Shown here in pieces: positions 29,141 through 36,774 of a stretch of DNA of 64,000 nucleotides. The first letter of the stretch is position 1, and the number at the start of each line of letters is the position of its first letter. The notes below the pieces were generated by a model. It saw nothing but the letters and a program-made list of their open reading frames with translations. It was not told the DNA's origin and did not search any database. The stretch is from assembly GCA_000421065.1 (NCBI GenBank), contig ATWD01000001.1, positions 3,960,001 through 4,024,000 on the forward strand. Direction: 5' to 3'. Source of the DNA: Acidobacteriaceae bacterium TAA 166. GTDB lineage: Bacteria > Acidobacteriota > Terriglobia > Terriglobales > Acidobacteriaceae. A program made the position numbers and the translations under genes.

Positions 29141-30326
29141 TCTTCTATCGCCCCGAGAGCAATGGTATGAAAAAGATTCTTCTGCTTAGCGGACTTTGAC
29201 AGTCGGGTACCGAGGATGCCGGGAAGTACGTGCTGGGCAATCCGTAATTCGCTGTCTTCCTTTCCAGCATCGAGCGGCTCAATGGCACCTTTCCTCAGTT
29301 CGAGCTCCTGGTGCAGGTGCATAGTATGGCGGGAAACGCCTTCGCCTCCTCGGTCATTGCAAGTCGCGTTCTATGATTGGGGACGTGTTTCGAACGAGAA
29401 AAGGGACTCCTGCCCTCCATTCGACTTGATCCGAGATACTGGACGTGCTCCACATTGCGTTCGCCCCGAAATCTTCCGCCGCGATAGCCTTTTAACGCTA
29501 GACGAGGTCACTGGTGCGCATCGATACCGCGAGCATCCACACCACATCCGCTCTCATTGCCGATCACAGCTGGGAATGCGCACATGGGTGAATATCCAGG
29601 GTAATTGGAGAATTGTTTTCGAGCAGTCGAGGGCTGGAACTTTGCTCCGTTTCCCGGCAGCCGAGATCTGCTCCCCTCAAGCTATCACCCCCCGATCTTG
29701 CGTAGTTCACAAAGAGACGCTGCTCCTCAGGAACCGGACTTGCTTACTGAGGCCATGCGTATTACTGATCTGATCTTCACGCGAGTCTCCGTTTCTGGAG
29801 AAACGATCCTGCACACGGCAGCTGAGCGCACAGCACCTGACGATCTTGTTTCGACAATTCACGCCCTTCTCCTTGCGAAACCTCTCATCTGCTACCTCTG
29901 CCCCGGAGCCATGCTGATCAAACCGAAAAATTGTTTCCTGCAGCCGTCCCCCGATCGAGTGGATAGCAGTCTTTCGACGAGGAGCACGCAAACGAAAGTC
30001 GGCTCGTATGAGGTACGGTAATCTGCCTTTCGTCCACGACAGGATAGGTTGGATCAGCGGTAGGAACCAATTTTTATTTCCACATCTTTATAAGGAAAAA
30101 AGAAGTCGGCGAGCCGTCCGCAATGGCCAATGACGAGAAGTGCATCGGTCACTTTCGTAGATCCTACTTTTTCGCTCCATGGCGGAGGCCATCCACCAAC
30201 AACTTAGCCATTCGGCGCGCGTTTTGTGGGGCGCGTCCGTATCCATTGCAAAGATTCGCGACGGCCATCAGTCGCAGGCAGATAAAACAAAGAAGCAGCA
30301 ATGGGAGCAGCGTGGGAAGATGAAGT
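29141..30326. other. Long stretch without a recognisable intact gene
   Basis: About 1.2 kb. Open frames at 29216-29773 and 29605-30021 show no domain I can name. One short segment (WVNIQGNWRIVFE, 29587-29625) resembles the core of HigB/RelE-type toxins but has no continuous gene around it. The stretch is best viewed as decayed DNA. Confidence 0.45.
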
Positions 30327-30893
30327 ATGGTCACCAAACCGAAGCCGTCGAAACGCGACGCCATTCTGGAGGCGATGATGGACATCGTTGTCGAGCGAGG
30401 ATTCCACGACGCGCCCATTTCGCTCATCGCGCAGCGCTCTGGGGCTAGTCCAGGCATCATCTATCACTACTTCACCAGTAAAGAAGAGATCATCGGGGCT
30501 ATCTATGAGCGAACTAGCGCTCTGAAACATGAGGCGTTTCTCGTCGACTTCGATGCCACTGGTGTCCCCGACCAGGTGTTCTGTCAGACGTTCGTAAATG
30601 TTTACCACTTCTACCGCCAGCATCAGAGAGAAATGCGCTTCTTCAACCTTTGCAAACAGGCGGGATTTTCCTGCACCGTCGCACCAGCGAACAGAGATGA
30701 ACGTTTCAGTATCTTCGCGAAGCGGTTCTCGAGCCGCTCGCGTGGCGGCGTGCTCAGAGACTGGTCAAGCGATGTGATTGAGGAGATGACGCTGGGGTTG
30801 ATCGAGCGTCTGGCAGCGCGCCCGAAAAAGATTGCGGAATCTCAGCTTTTGGAGATTGCTCAGAGTGTCTGGGAGACAGTGAAAGCAAAATAG
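30327..30893 (+). CDS. TetR-family transcriptional regulator
   Basis: A 188-residue regulator with an N-terminal helix-turn-helix (AILEAMMDIVVERGFHDAPI, AQRSGASPGIIYHYFTSKEEI) and a helical C-terminal domain. It lies 33 bp upstream of an extended-SDR reductase on the same strand and probably controls it. No palindrome as clear as those of the neighbouring TetR genes was found upstream. Confidence 0.88.
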   Translation: MVTKPKPSKRDAILEAMMDIVVERGFHDAPISLIAQRSGASPGIIYHYFTSKEEIIGAIYERTSALKHEAFLVDFDATGVPDQVFCQTFVNVYHFYRQHQREMRFFNLCKQAGFSCTVAPANRDERFSIFAKRFSSRSRGGVLRDWSSDVIEEMTLGLIERLAARPKKIAESQLLEIAQSVWETVKAK

Positions 30894-30926
30894 AGCGAAC
30901 ACTCAATCGAGTCGTATAATCTCTCC

Positions 30927-31958
30927 ATGAGTGAGGATCTCGTTCTCGTCACAGGCGGCTCCGGATTTGTCGGAGTTCATTGTATTGACCAGCTTCTCCG
31001 CGACGGTTACCGCGTGCGCGCGACCGTGCGATCAGTTCAGCGCGAAGCGGACGTACGCGCGATGTTGCGGGTCGCTGACACGCCGCGGCAGGACGCGCTG
31101 GCGTTCGTGGCAGCAGATCTCACCCGCGATGCGGGCTGGACGGAAGCGGCAGCCGGATGTAGGTATGTCCTTCATGTAGCGTCGCCCTTCCCGATGACCG
31201 CGCCGAAGCATGAAGACGAACTCATCGTGCCGGCGCGCGAAGGAACGTTGCGGGTTCTGCGCGCGGCGCGCAGGACCGGCGCTGAGCGTGTTGTTCTTAC
31301 CTCGTCGTTTGCCGCGGTCGGTTACGGGCATGCTCCGCAGTCAGCACCGTTCGACGAACGCTTCTGGACGAACGTTGATGGTCCAGGGATTACTGCATAT
31401 GTGAAGTCAAAGACGGTGGCCGAACGCGCTGCGTGGGATTTCATTCTCACGGAAGGCGGGACTCTTGAGCTCACGGTCGTGAATCCTGTCGGTATCTTCG
31501 GTCCAGCGTTCGGCCCAGACTATTCGACCTCGGTTGTCCTGATCCAAAAGCTTCTCGACGGATTTCCGTTCTGTCCGCATCTTTACATGGGAGCAGTCGA
31601 CGTACGTGACGTAGCGGACCTTCATCTCCGTGCGATGACGAGCCCTAACGCGAAGGGCGAACGTTTTCTGGCTGTGGCTGGTGATCAGATTCCTATGGTA
31701 CAGGTGGCGACGATCTTGAGGAAACATCTCGGCGATGCGGCAAAACGGACGCCCCAACGTGAGATTCCAGACTGGCTTGTGAGAACGCTTGCGCCCTTGA
31801 TCCCGGGGATGAAGCTCCTCATACCGGAGCTGAGTAAGCAAAAGAATGCTTCTCATGAGAAAGCGAAGCGTGTCCTGGGATGGACGCCTCGGTCCAATGA
31901 AGAAGCTATCGTTGGTACGGGTGAGAGCCTTGTGCGTTTGGGATTGGTGAAGAAATAG
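30927..31958 (+). CDS. NAD-dependent epimerase/reductase (dihydroflavonol-4-reductase-like extended SDR)
   Basis: A 343-residue extended SDR. The Rossmann motif TGGSGFVG lies near the N-terminus, then YVLHVASPFPM, LTSSFAAVGYG, the catalytic YVKSK and VNPVGIFGP. This is the pattern of plant-type aldehyde and dihydroflavonol reductases and their bacterial relatives, which reduce carbonyl compounds with NADPH. It forms a likely operon with the TetR gene 33 bp upstream. The natural substrate is unknown. Confidence 0.87.
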   Translation: MSEDLVLVTGGSGFVGVHCIDQLLRDGYRVRATVRSVQREADVRAMLRVADTPRQDALAFVAADLTRDAGWTEAAAGCRYVLHVASPFPMTAPKHEDELIVPAREGTLRVLRAARRTGAERVVLTSSFAAVGYGHAPQSAPFDERFWTNVDGPGITAYVKSKTVAERAAWDFILTEGGTLELTVVNPVGIFGPAFGPDYSTSVVLIQKLLDGFPFCPHLYMGAVDVRDVADLHLRAMTSPNAKGERFLAVAGDQIPMVQVATILRKHLGDAAKRTPQREIPDWLVRTLAPLIPGMKLLIPELSKQKNASHEKAKRVLGWTPRSNEEAIVGTGESLVRLGLVKK

Positions 31959-31975
31959 CTGACACGAGATTGGTG

Positions 31976-32139
31976 AAATCGGGTCCTCCCATGAAGCGGT
32001 ACGCCTATGAGCATCTCGCGAATGGTTCGTTTCTACCTCATGTAGACCGCATCTTCCCGTTCGAACAGGCCGCTGAGCTGAGCTATATCGGTATCTTTAG
32101 GGCAATCAGCAGGTCGGCAAGGTCGTCATTACACTTTGA
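31976..32139 (+). pseudogene. C-terminal remnant of a zinc-type alcohol dehydrogenase/quinone reductase
   Basis: One frame reads FLPHVDRIFPFEQAAE, the conserved C-terminal region of medium-chain dehydrogenases. The expected continuation, YRYL then GNQQVGKVVITL, is found in another frame (32086-32136) with an internal TAG at 32098-32100 and a final TGA at 32137-32139. The rest of the gene is absent. Confidence 0.7.
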
Positions 32140-32341
32140 GTATCCGAAGCAGCGGAGCTTCGAGGTGCTTCCAGTTCCGCTGCTCAGAAGGCTTTGTCGA
32201 TTTGATGACGAGAACGCGCTTCTTGCAAATTGAGGATGGCTCTGGCCATGCCAACCCATGAGGACTGATTAGGTCTCCAACTAAATGTAGACCGAAGGGA
32301 TTGCCGCCACGCGTCGAATAGTCAGTAGTAGCCGGGAAGCG

Positions 32342-33157
32342 TTAGAGACTTGGAGACAGGCCCCCATCAATCCGAAGATTGATACCTGTTATGTAGCCTG
32401 CCAACGGGCTTGCCAGAAAAGCAATCGCATTGGCAATTTCATCCAATTCTCCTACCCGTCCTAGGGGGATTTGGGCAAACATGGGTAATACAGCCCGCTC
32501 GATATCCTTCCATGATGTGGCAGCATCTCCCAGGTCTCGCTCTTTGGCGACTTCACGGAAGCGGTCTTCGAGAGTGGAACTGTGTATAGTGCCGGGAGAA
32601 ACGGCGTTGACTGTAACCCCATCGGCCGCAACTGCCTTCGCCAAAGAGGCCGTCATTGCGTTCATGGCAGCCTTGCAGGCGGAATAATCCGGCGCGGCTG
32701 ATGGAGGCATTGTTGCCGCCAGGCTCGAAATGTTGATGACGCGCCCCCACTTGGCCTCCCGCATCTTCGGCAGAACATGAGTTGTCACTCTGAGCGCCGC
32801 CAAAACATTTCGGTCATAGGCAGATGACCAAGAGGATGGTTGGGTCGTATCCCAGCTTTCCTTCGTTCCGCCAGAGCCCCCAGCGTTGTTCACGAGGATA
32901 TCGACTGCGCCAACAAGTCTCTCCGCCTCTACAACCAGTCGTTCGACAGCCTCGTCCTCGGTTAGGTCCCCAATAAGACCATGTACGCGTCCCCCCTGCG
33001 CAGCGATGCTGGAGACAACATGCTCAGTTTTCACTCGATCTCGGCCATGAACAATGACGGTCGCGCCCTCGTGTGCAAGTACCCGCGCGATAGCCTCACC
33101 AATTCCTTTGCTGCTGCCTGTGACCCAGGCATGCTTGCCACGAAGCTTTAGATCCAT
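32342..33157 (-). CDS. Short-chain dehydrogenase/reductase (SDR)
   Basis: A 271-residue classical SDR with TGSSKGIG, NNAG, the INISS strand and the catalytic YSACK. The C-terminal INLRIDGGLSPSL is typical. On the minus strand GGAGAG precedes ATG 33157. It is divergent from an HxlR-family regulator with a 129-bp shared control region, which suggests regulation by that protein. Substrate unknown. Confidence 0.88.
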   Translation of the reverse strand: MDLKLRGKHAWVTGSSKGIGEAIARVLAHEGATVIVHGRDRVKTEHVVSSIAAQGGRVHGLIGDLTEDEAVERLVVEAERLVGAVDILVNNAGGSGGTKESWDTTQPSSWSSAYDRNVLAALRVTTHVLPKMREAKWGRVINISSLAATMPPSAAPDYSACKAAMNAMTASLAKAVAADGVTVNAVSPGTIHSSTLEDRFREVAKERDLGDAATSWKDIERAVLPMFAQIPLGRVGELDEIANAIAFLASPLAGYITGINLRIDGGLSPSL

Positions 33158-33286
33158 GCGCTGATATCTCTCCTATGCAATTGCGTCATAACGAACGTTG
33201 ACGGCAAACCCCGCTTGACTACCAAGAAGGGCTGTGACCGTCAAGTACCCGCCATCAAGGTCAACCCTATGCGATAGGCTGCAGGA

Positions 33287-33688
33287 ATGACAAGAACCAA
33301 CAAAATGGTTGGGTACCAACCAAAAGGTAAGTACTCAGTAGCGAAGCTCACGCGCGATTGTTCTCCGGAGGCAGCAGCGGAAGCTTTCGAATTACTGGAA
33401 GGACGATGGAAGCTGATGATCATTCACAGCCTCTTCGGTCCAGAAGGAGGCACGTCGCCTGTAAGGCGCTTCTCTGAATTGGAACGGGCGATTCCACAGG
33501 TTTCTCAGAAGATGCTGATTCAACAACTGCGCTCCCTCGAACGTGACGGTATTGTGCAGCGCACAATCCATCCTCAAGTACCGCCCAAGGTTGAGTACCA
33601 ACTGACTAGGTTAGGAGAGGCGCTTCGTCCAACTCTTCGTGCCCTTCTCGACTGGGCGAATCTCAGGAAACAATACACCTCAAGTTAA
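33287..33688 (+). CDS. HxlR-family winged-helix regulator
   Basis: A 133-residue MarR-like winged-helix protein with the HxlR core EAFELLEGRWKLMIIHSLF, RRFSELERAIPQVSQKMLIQQLRSLERDGIVQR and YQLTRLGEALRPTLRALLDWA. An in-frame ATG at 33305 is an alternative start. A near-palindrome GGTTGGGTACCAACC (33307-33321) overlaps that second ATG and could be an autoregulatory site. HxlR proteins often respond to electrophiles or aldehydes, which fits a divergent oxidoreductase, but the link here is inferred. Confidence 0.85.
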   Translation: MTRTNKMVGYQPKGKYSVAKLTRDCSPEAAAEAFELLEGRWKLMIIHSLFGPEGGTSPVRRFSELERAIPQVSQKMLIQQLRSLERDGIVQRTIHPQVPPKVEYQLTRLGEALRPTLRALLDWANLRKQYTSS

Positions 33689-34040
33689 TCTCGCCAAACG
33701 GGCTTCTCGTAGGTGACGGGACAGGATCTCATCATTTCCTGCATGCCGACTCGCCGGTAGCGACCCGTGGGGAGTATCGTCGCCACTCAACTCTACTCGG
33801 AAAGAAGTCGCTTGTTCGATCTCGGAGAACAGCGCCGGCTTGCACTCGGACTAGTTCAGACTTCACTGATCGCGCAAGCGACTAGATGGGCTCCGGGATG
33901 GATCGGGAAAGTAAAACCCACGCAAGCGACAGACTTGGTCTCGTCAGCTTAGGCGGTCAATTCCGATAAGCCGACGCATCGATACCGATCTTTACCCGTA
34001 AGAGTCGCGAATCGGTATCAATGAGGGGGCGAAAGGCGTC
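33689..34040. other. Intergenic region with a spaced inverted repeat
   Basis: About 350 bp with no supported gene. GATACCGAT at 33981-33989 and ATCGGTATC at 34011-34019 form a 9-bp inverted repeat with a 21-base spacer, just past the stop of the convergent SDR gene. It may be a terminator. It shares the GATACC/GGTATC core with the operators at 34895-34942. Confidence 0.5.
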
Positions 34041-34883
34041 TCAGGCATTCTGGTCGAAGTTGGTCGATCGAGTCACGGTTTCCCACGTGGCAAACTCGGA
34101 ACGTAGCGTCTCCAGTTCCTTCTGGACGTAATCGAAGGCATCGGAACCTAATAGGAGATGCAACGGTGGTTCTGATGCCGTTAAGAACTCAGCAATTGCC
34201 TGGCCGGCTTTGGCTGGATCTCCTGGCTGTTGCCCACTTCTTGCTTTACGTGCTTCCCGGATCGGATTGAAGATCGCATCGTAGTCGGAGATGCTGCGTT
34301 CTGAACGCACCATGGAGCGGCCAGCCCAGTCTGTCCGGAACATGCCTGGCTCGACTGCAGTCACATAGATTCCCAGCGGCCTCACCTCTTTGGCCAGCGA
34401 GGATGAAATGCCTTCCATGGCGAACTTGCTGCCATGGTAATAAGACAAGCCAGGCATGGTCATCAGCCCGCCCATAGAGGTGACATTGAGAATCCGGCCC
34501 TCGCGTCGAGCGCGCATGTGAGGCAGAACCGCCTTCATCATAGATACAGCTCCGAAGACATTAACCTCAAACTGCTGACGTAGCTCGTCCATCGAGCTCT
34601 CTTCCAGTGTGCCTTCGTGCCCGTACCCCGCGTTATTGATAAGCGCGTAGACCGTGCCGACGTTCTGCTCGACTTCTGCTACAAAAGCAGCGAGCCGTTC
34701 GGGCGCATCGGTCACATTAAGAACTCGCGCGAAAGCCGCTCCAGGTCGAAGCTGTTCGAATTGCTCCATTGCTTCCTGCTTGCGCGCCGTGCCGACCACT
34801 TTAAAGCCTTCCTGTAATAGAGCAACAGCAAATGCCTTGCCCAAACCACTATTCGCTCCGGTAACGATGACGACCTTATTCAA
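34041..34883 (-). CDS. Short-chain dehydrogenase/reductase (SDR)
   Basis: A 280-residue SDR with TGANSGLG, INNAGYGHEG, and catalytic YYHGSK, followed by VEPGMFRTDW. This pattern is that of the bacterial oxidoreductase group with longer C-termini. The TTG start at 34883 is supported by AGGAGG on the minus strand five to six bases upstream. It is divergent from a TetR gene, and two tandem palindromes lie in the shared promoter region, so control by that regulator is likely. Confidence 0.87.
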   Translation of the reverse strand: MNKVVIVTGANSGLGKAFAVALLQEGFKVVGTARKQEAMEQFEQLRPGAAFARVLNVTDAPERLAAFVAEVEQNVGTVYALINNAGYGHEGTLEESSMDELRQQFEVNVFGAVSMMKAVLPHMRARREGRILNVTSMGGLMTMPGLSYYHGSKFAMEGISSSLAKEVRPLGIYVTAVEPGMFRTDWAGRSMVRSERSISDYDAIFNPIREARKARSGQQPGDPAKAGQAIAEFLTASEPPLHLLLGSDAFDYVQKELETLRSEFATWETVTRSTNFDQNA

Positions 34884-34894
34884 TCGATCCTCCT

Positions 34895-34942
34895 AACGAT
34901 ACCTTCAGTATCGTTTCTAGTGGATATGATACCTAAGGTATC
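34895..34942. promoter_or_regulatory. Two tandem palindromic operators in a divergent SDR/tetR promoter
   Basis: Site 1: AACGATAC-N5-GTATCGTT at 34895-34915. Site 2: GATACCTAAGGTATC at 34928-34942, followed by GTT. The centres are 30 bp apart, about three helical turns, so both lie on one face of the DNA. They share the half-site AACGATACC. The position between two divergent genes suggests control of both by the TetR protein encoded at 34979. Confidence 0.75.
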
Positions 34943-34978
34943 GTTGAAGATGCATTTTCTTTTGGAGGGTTGAATCGA

Positions 34979-35581
34979 ATGGGGACGATAGGGCGACCCA
35001 GGAGTCAAGAGGCGCACGATGCGATTCTCAAGGCTGCTCTCCGTCTGGTGACCAAACGTGGCTTCCGGGCGGTGGGTGTGAACGAGATTGCCGCCGCGGC
35101 GGGGGTGGGGAAGATGACGCTCTATCGCCATTGGCCGAACAAGGCGGCATTGGTTATGGACTCGCTGCTGGTCTTGATCGGTAGTGAGACCGCCTTCCCG
35201 GAGGCAGGCAGCGCCATCGAAAGCCTTCGTCAGCAGATCGACTTGCAGGCGGCCTTCTTTCGCAGTCCGCGGGGGAATCTCATCCGCTCCCTTGTGGCCG
35301 AAGCGCAGTCTGATCTGGAGCTTGCGTGTGCTTTTCGCGACCGCTGGCTCAATCCACGACGCGAAGGTGTTCGCGAGATCCTGCGGGCTGCGATAGCGGA
35401 AGGCTCCCTGCGAAGGGACATCGATATCGACACCGCGATCGATCTCCTTTACGGCTCGCTATACTATCGACTCCTTCTTGGTTCCGATACGCTCGATGAG
35501 CCTTTCGTTGATCACATCTATCAGCAATTCCTAGCAGGACATGGAGTTCTGTACGCGTCGGATGAAGAAATCAGACCATAG
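34979..35581 (+). CDS. TetR-family transcriptional regulator
   Basis: A 200-residue regulator with the helix-turn-helix AILKAALRLVTKRGFRAVGVNEIAAAAGVGKMTLYRHWPNK-type region (split: VNEIAAAAGVGKMTLYRHW) and a C-terminal domain of the TetR_C type (RRDIDIDTAIDLLYGSLYYRLLL). ATG 34979 is preferred because GGAGGG lies at 34964-34969; a TTG at 34970 is less likely. It is divergent from an SDR gene and likely represses both through the palindromes at 34895-34942. Confidence 0.88.
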   Translation: MGTIGRPRSQEAHDAILKAALRLVTKRGFRAVGVNEIAAAAGVGKMTLYRHWPNKAALVMDSLLVLIGSETAFPEAGSAIESLRQQIDLQAAFFRSPRGNLIRSLVAEAQSDLELACAFRDRWLNPRREGVREILRAAIAEGSLRRDIDIDTAIDLLYGSLYYRLLLGSDTLDEPFVDHIYQQFLAGHGVLYASDEEIRP

Positions 35582-35764
35582 CACCTCATTGCTCATGTGA
35601 AACTCTGTTCCCGGTATCGCGTATAAACCATGTTTATGATGCCTACTAGGGAAGGGCAGCCTCTACAGTCAGCCCCGCTGCCCACTGCAAAGTTGGAGGC
35701 ATTTTGGTAGCGACAAAATTGCACTGCCAAACACCATGCAATGCATGACATACTAGTCAGCGCG

Positions 35765-36742
35765 ATGATGGGTTTGTCACGCAGCGGTTTCCTGAACGTT
35801 GCCATAATGCTTCTTACTTGTTGGGGACTTCTCGGTTGTCGCCGAGCGGAACGACCCCTGATCGCAATCATCCCTGCAACAACTGCGCAGGAGCTTTGGG
35901 AATCGGCACATGTTGAAGCGTCGAGAATCGCAGGCACGTGGGGTTGGGATACCTTTTGGAACGGGCCCAGCAGGGAAGACGACCTGCTTCGACAGATTCA
36001 GATCATGGAGAAGGAGCTGGATCAGGGCGTTGCCGGCATCATCCTTGCACCCGATCACGCGGTTGCCTTGATTAGCCCCGTTCGCGCTGCTCTAGAAAAG
36101 AAGATTCCTGTAGCAATTCTTGATAACCCTCTCACAGCTTCACCAAAGGAGGATGTGGTATTTGTGCTGAACGACAATGCCGCCACAGGACGCATTGCCG
36201 CAGAGCGAGTGTCCCACTATCTGAAGGGGACACAAAATGAGGTTGCGATTCTCGGCGTTCACCCGAACTTTCTTGGAACGATTGTCGCGGCAGACACCAT
36301 CAGGGACGAACTCCAGAAGTATGCCCCTGGGATCCGGTTCATAGAGCAGGGTTCAACGTTTGGGTCTACGGAAGCCGAGGAATCAGCCGAGGAATTGATT
36401 GAGGCGCACCCTACGCTGCGGGCGATTGTGACACTGAATGTGAGCCAGACTCGTGCGGCCTATAACGCTCTCTCTCGCGCAAAGCTCGTAGGCAAAGTTG
36501 CACTCATTGGATGCGAGCAGGATTTTGACATTATTTACCGGGTTCGGACTGGTGAAATTGATTCAGTCATCGCAAAAGACACAAGAACAATGGTTCGCGA
36601 TGCCATGCAGTGGATTCACCAGCGCCGCGAAGGCACCGTTACCGGCGAGACTATTATTGTCCCTCCGAAGTTGGTGACGAAACAGAATGTCAATTCACCC
36701 GAAATTCAGTGGATTCTTGCCGTCAACGGAGGTACCAACTGA
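35765..36742 (+). CDS. Sugar-binding periplasmic lipoprotein (LacI/RbsB-type fold)
   Basis: A 325-residue periplasmic binding protein of the type 1 sugar-binding class (PF13407-like). The N-terminus is a lipoprotein signal ending LLGC, so Cys25 would be lipidated. IAIIPATTAQELWESAHVEA, DQGVAGIILAPDHAVAL and NDNAATGRIAAERVSHYLKG are typical of the family. No ABC permease or ATPase gene is nearby; instead the stop overlaps the reading frame of a histidine kinase. It therefore probably acts as a ligand-sensing partner of that kinase, with an arabinose-type sugar likely from context. The start could also be at 35741. Confidence 0.82.
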   Translation: MMGLSRSGFLNVAIMLLTCWGLLGCRRAERPLIAIIPATTAQELWESAHVEASRIAGTWGWDTFWNGPSREDDLLRQIQIMEKELDQGVAGIILAPDHAVALISPVRAALEKKIPVAILDNPLTASPKEDVVFVLNDNAATGRIAAERVSHYLKGTQNEVAILGVHPNFLGTIVAADTIRDELQKYAPGIRFIEQGSTFGSTEAEESAEELIEAHPTLRAIVTLNVSQTRAAYNALSRAKLVGKVALIGCEQDFDIIYRVRTGEIDSVIAKDTRTMVRDAMQWIHQRREGTVTGETIIVPPKLVTKQNVNSPEIQWILAVNGGTN

Positions 36743-36774
36743 GGGAGCTAGGACAGGGTCGCGGAATACTGGTT

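Noticed and set aside
29587..29625. HigB/RelE-like segment WVNIQGNWRIVFE suggesting a toxin-antitoxin pair
   Set aside because: Only about 13 residues match, the flanking frame does not continue the toxin, and no antitoxin gene is present. At most a small relic.
36610..36774. Longer N-terminus for the histidine kinase inside the binding-protein gene
   Set aside because: The extension overlaps the coding end of the binding protein and has no homology; the membrane helix starts at the ATG at 36775.
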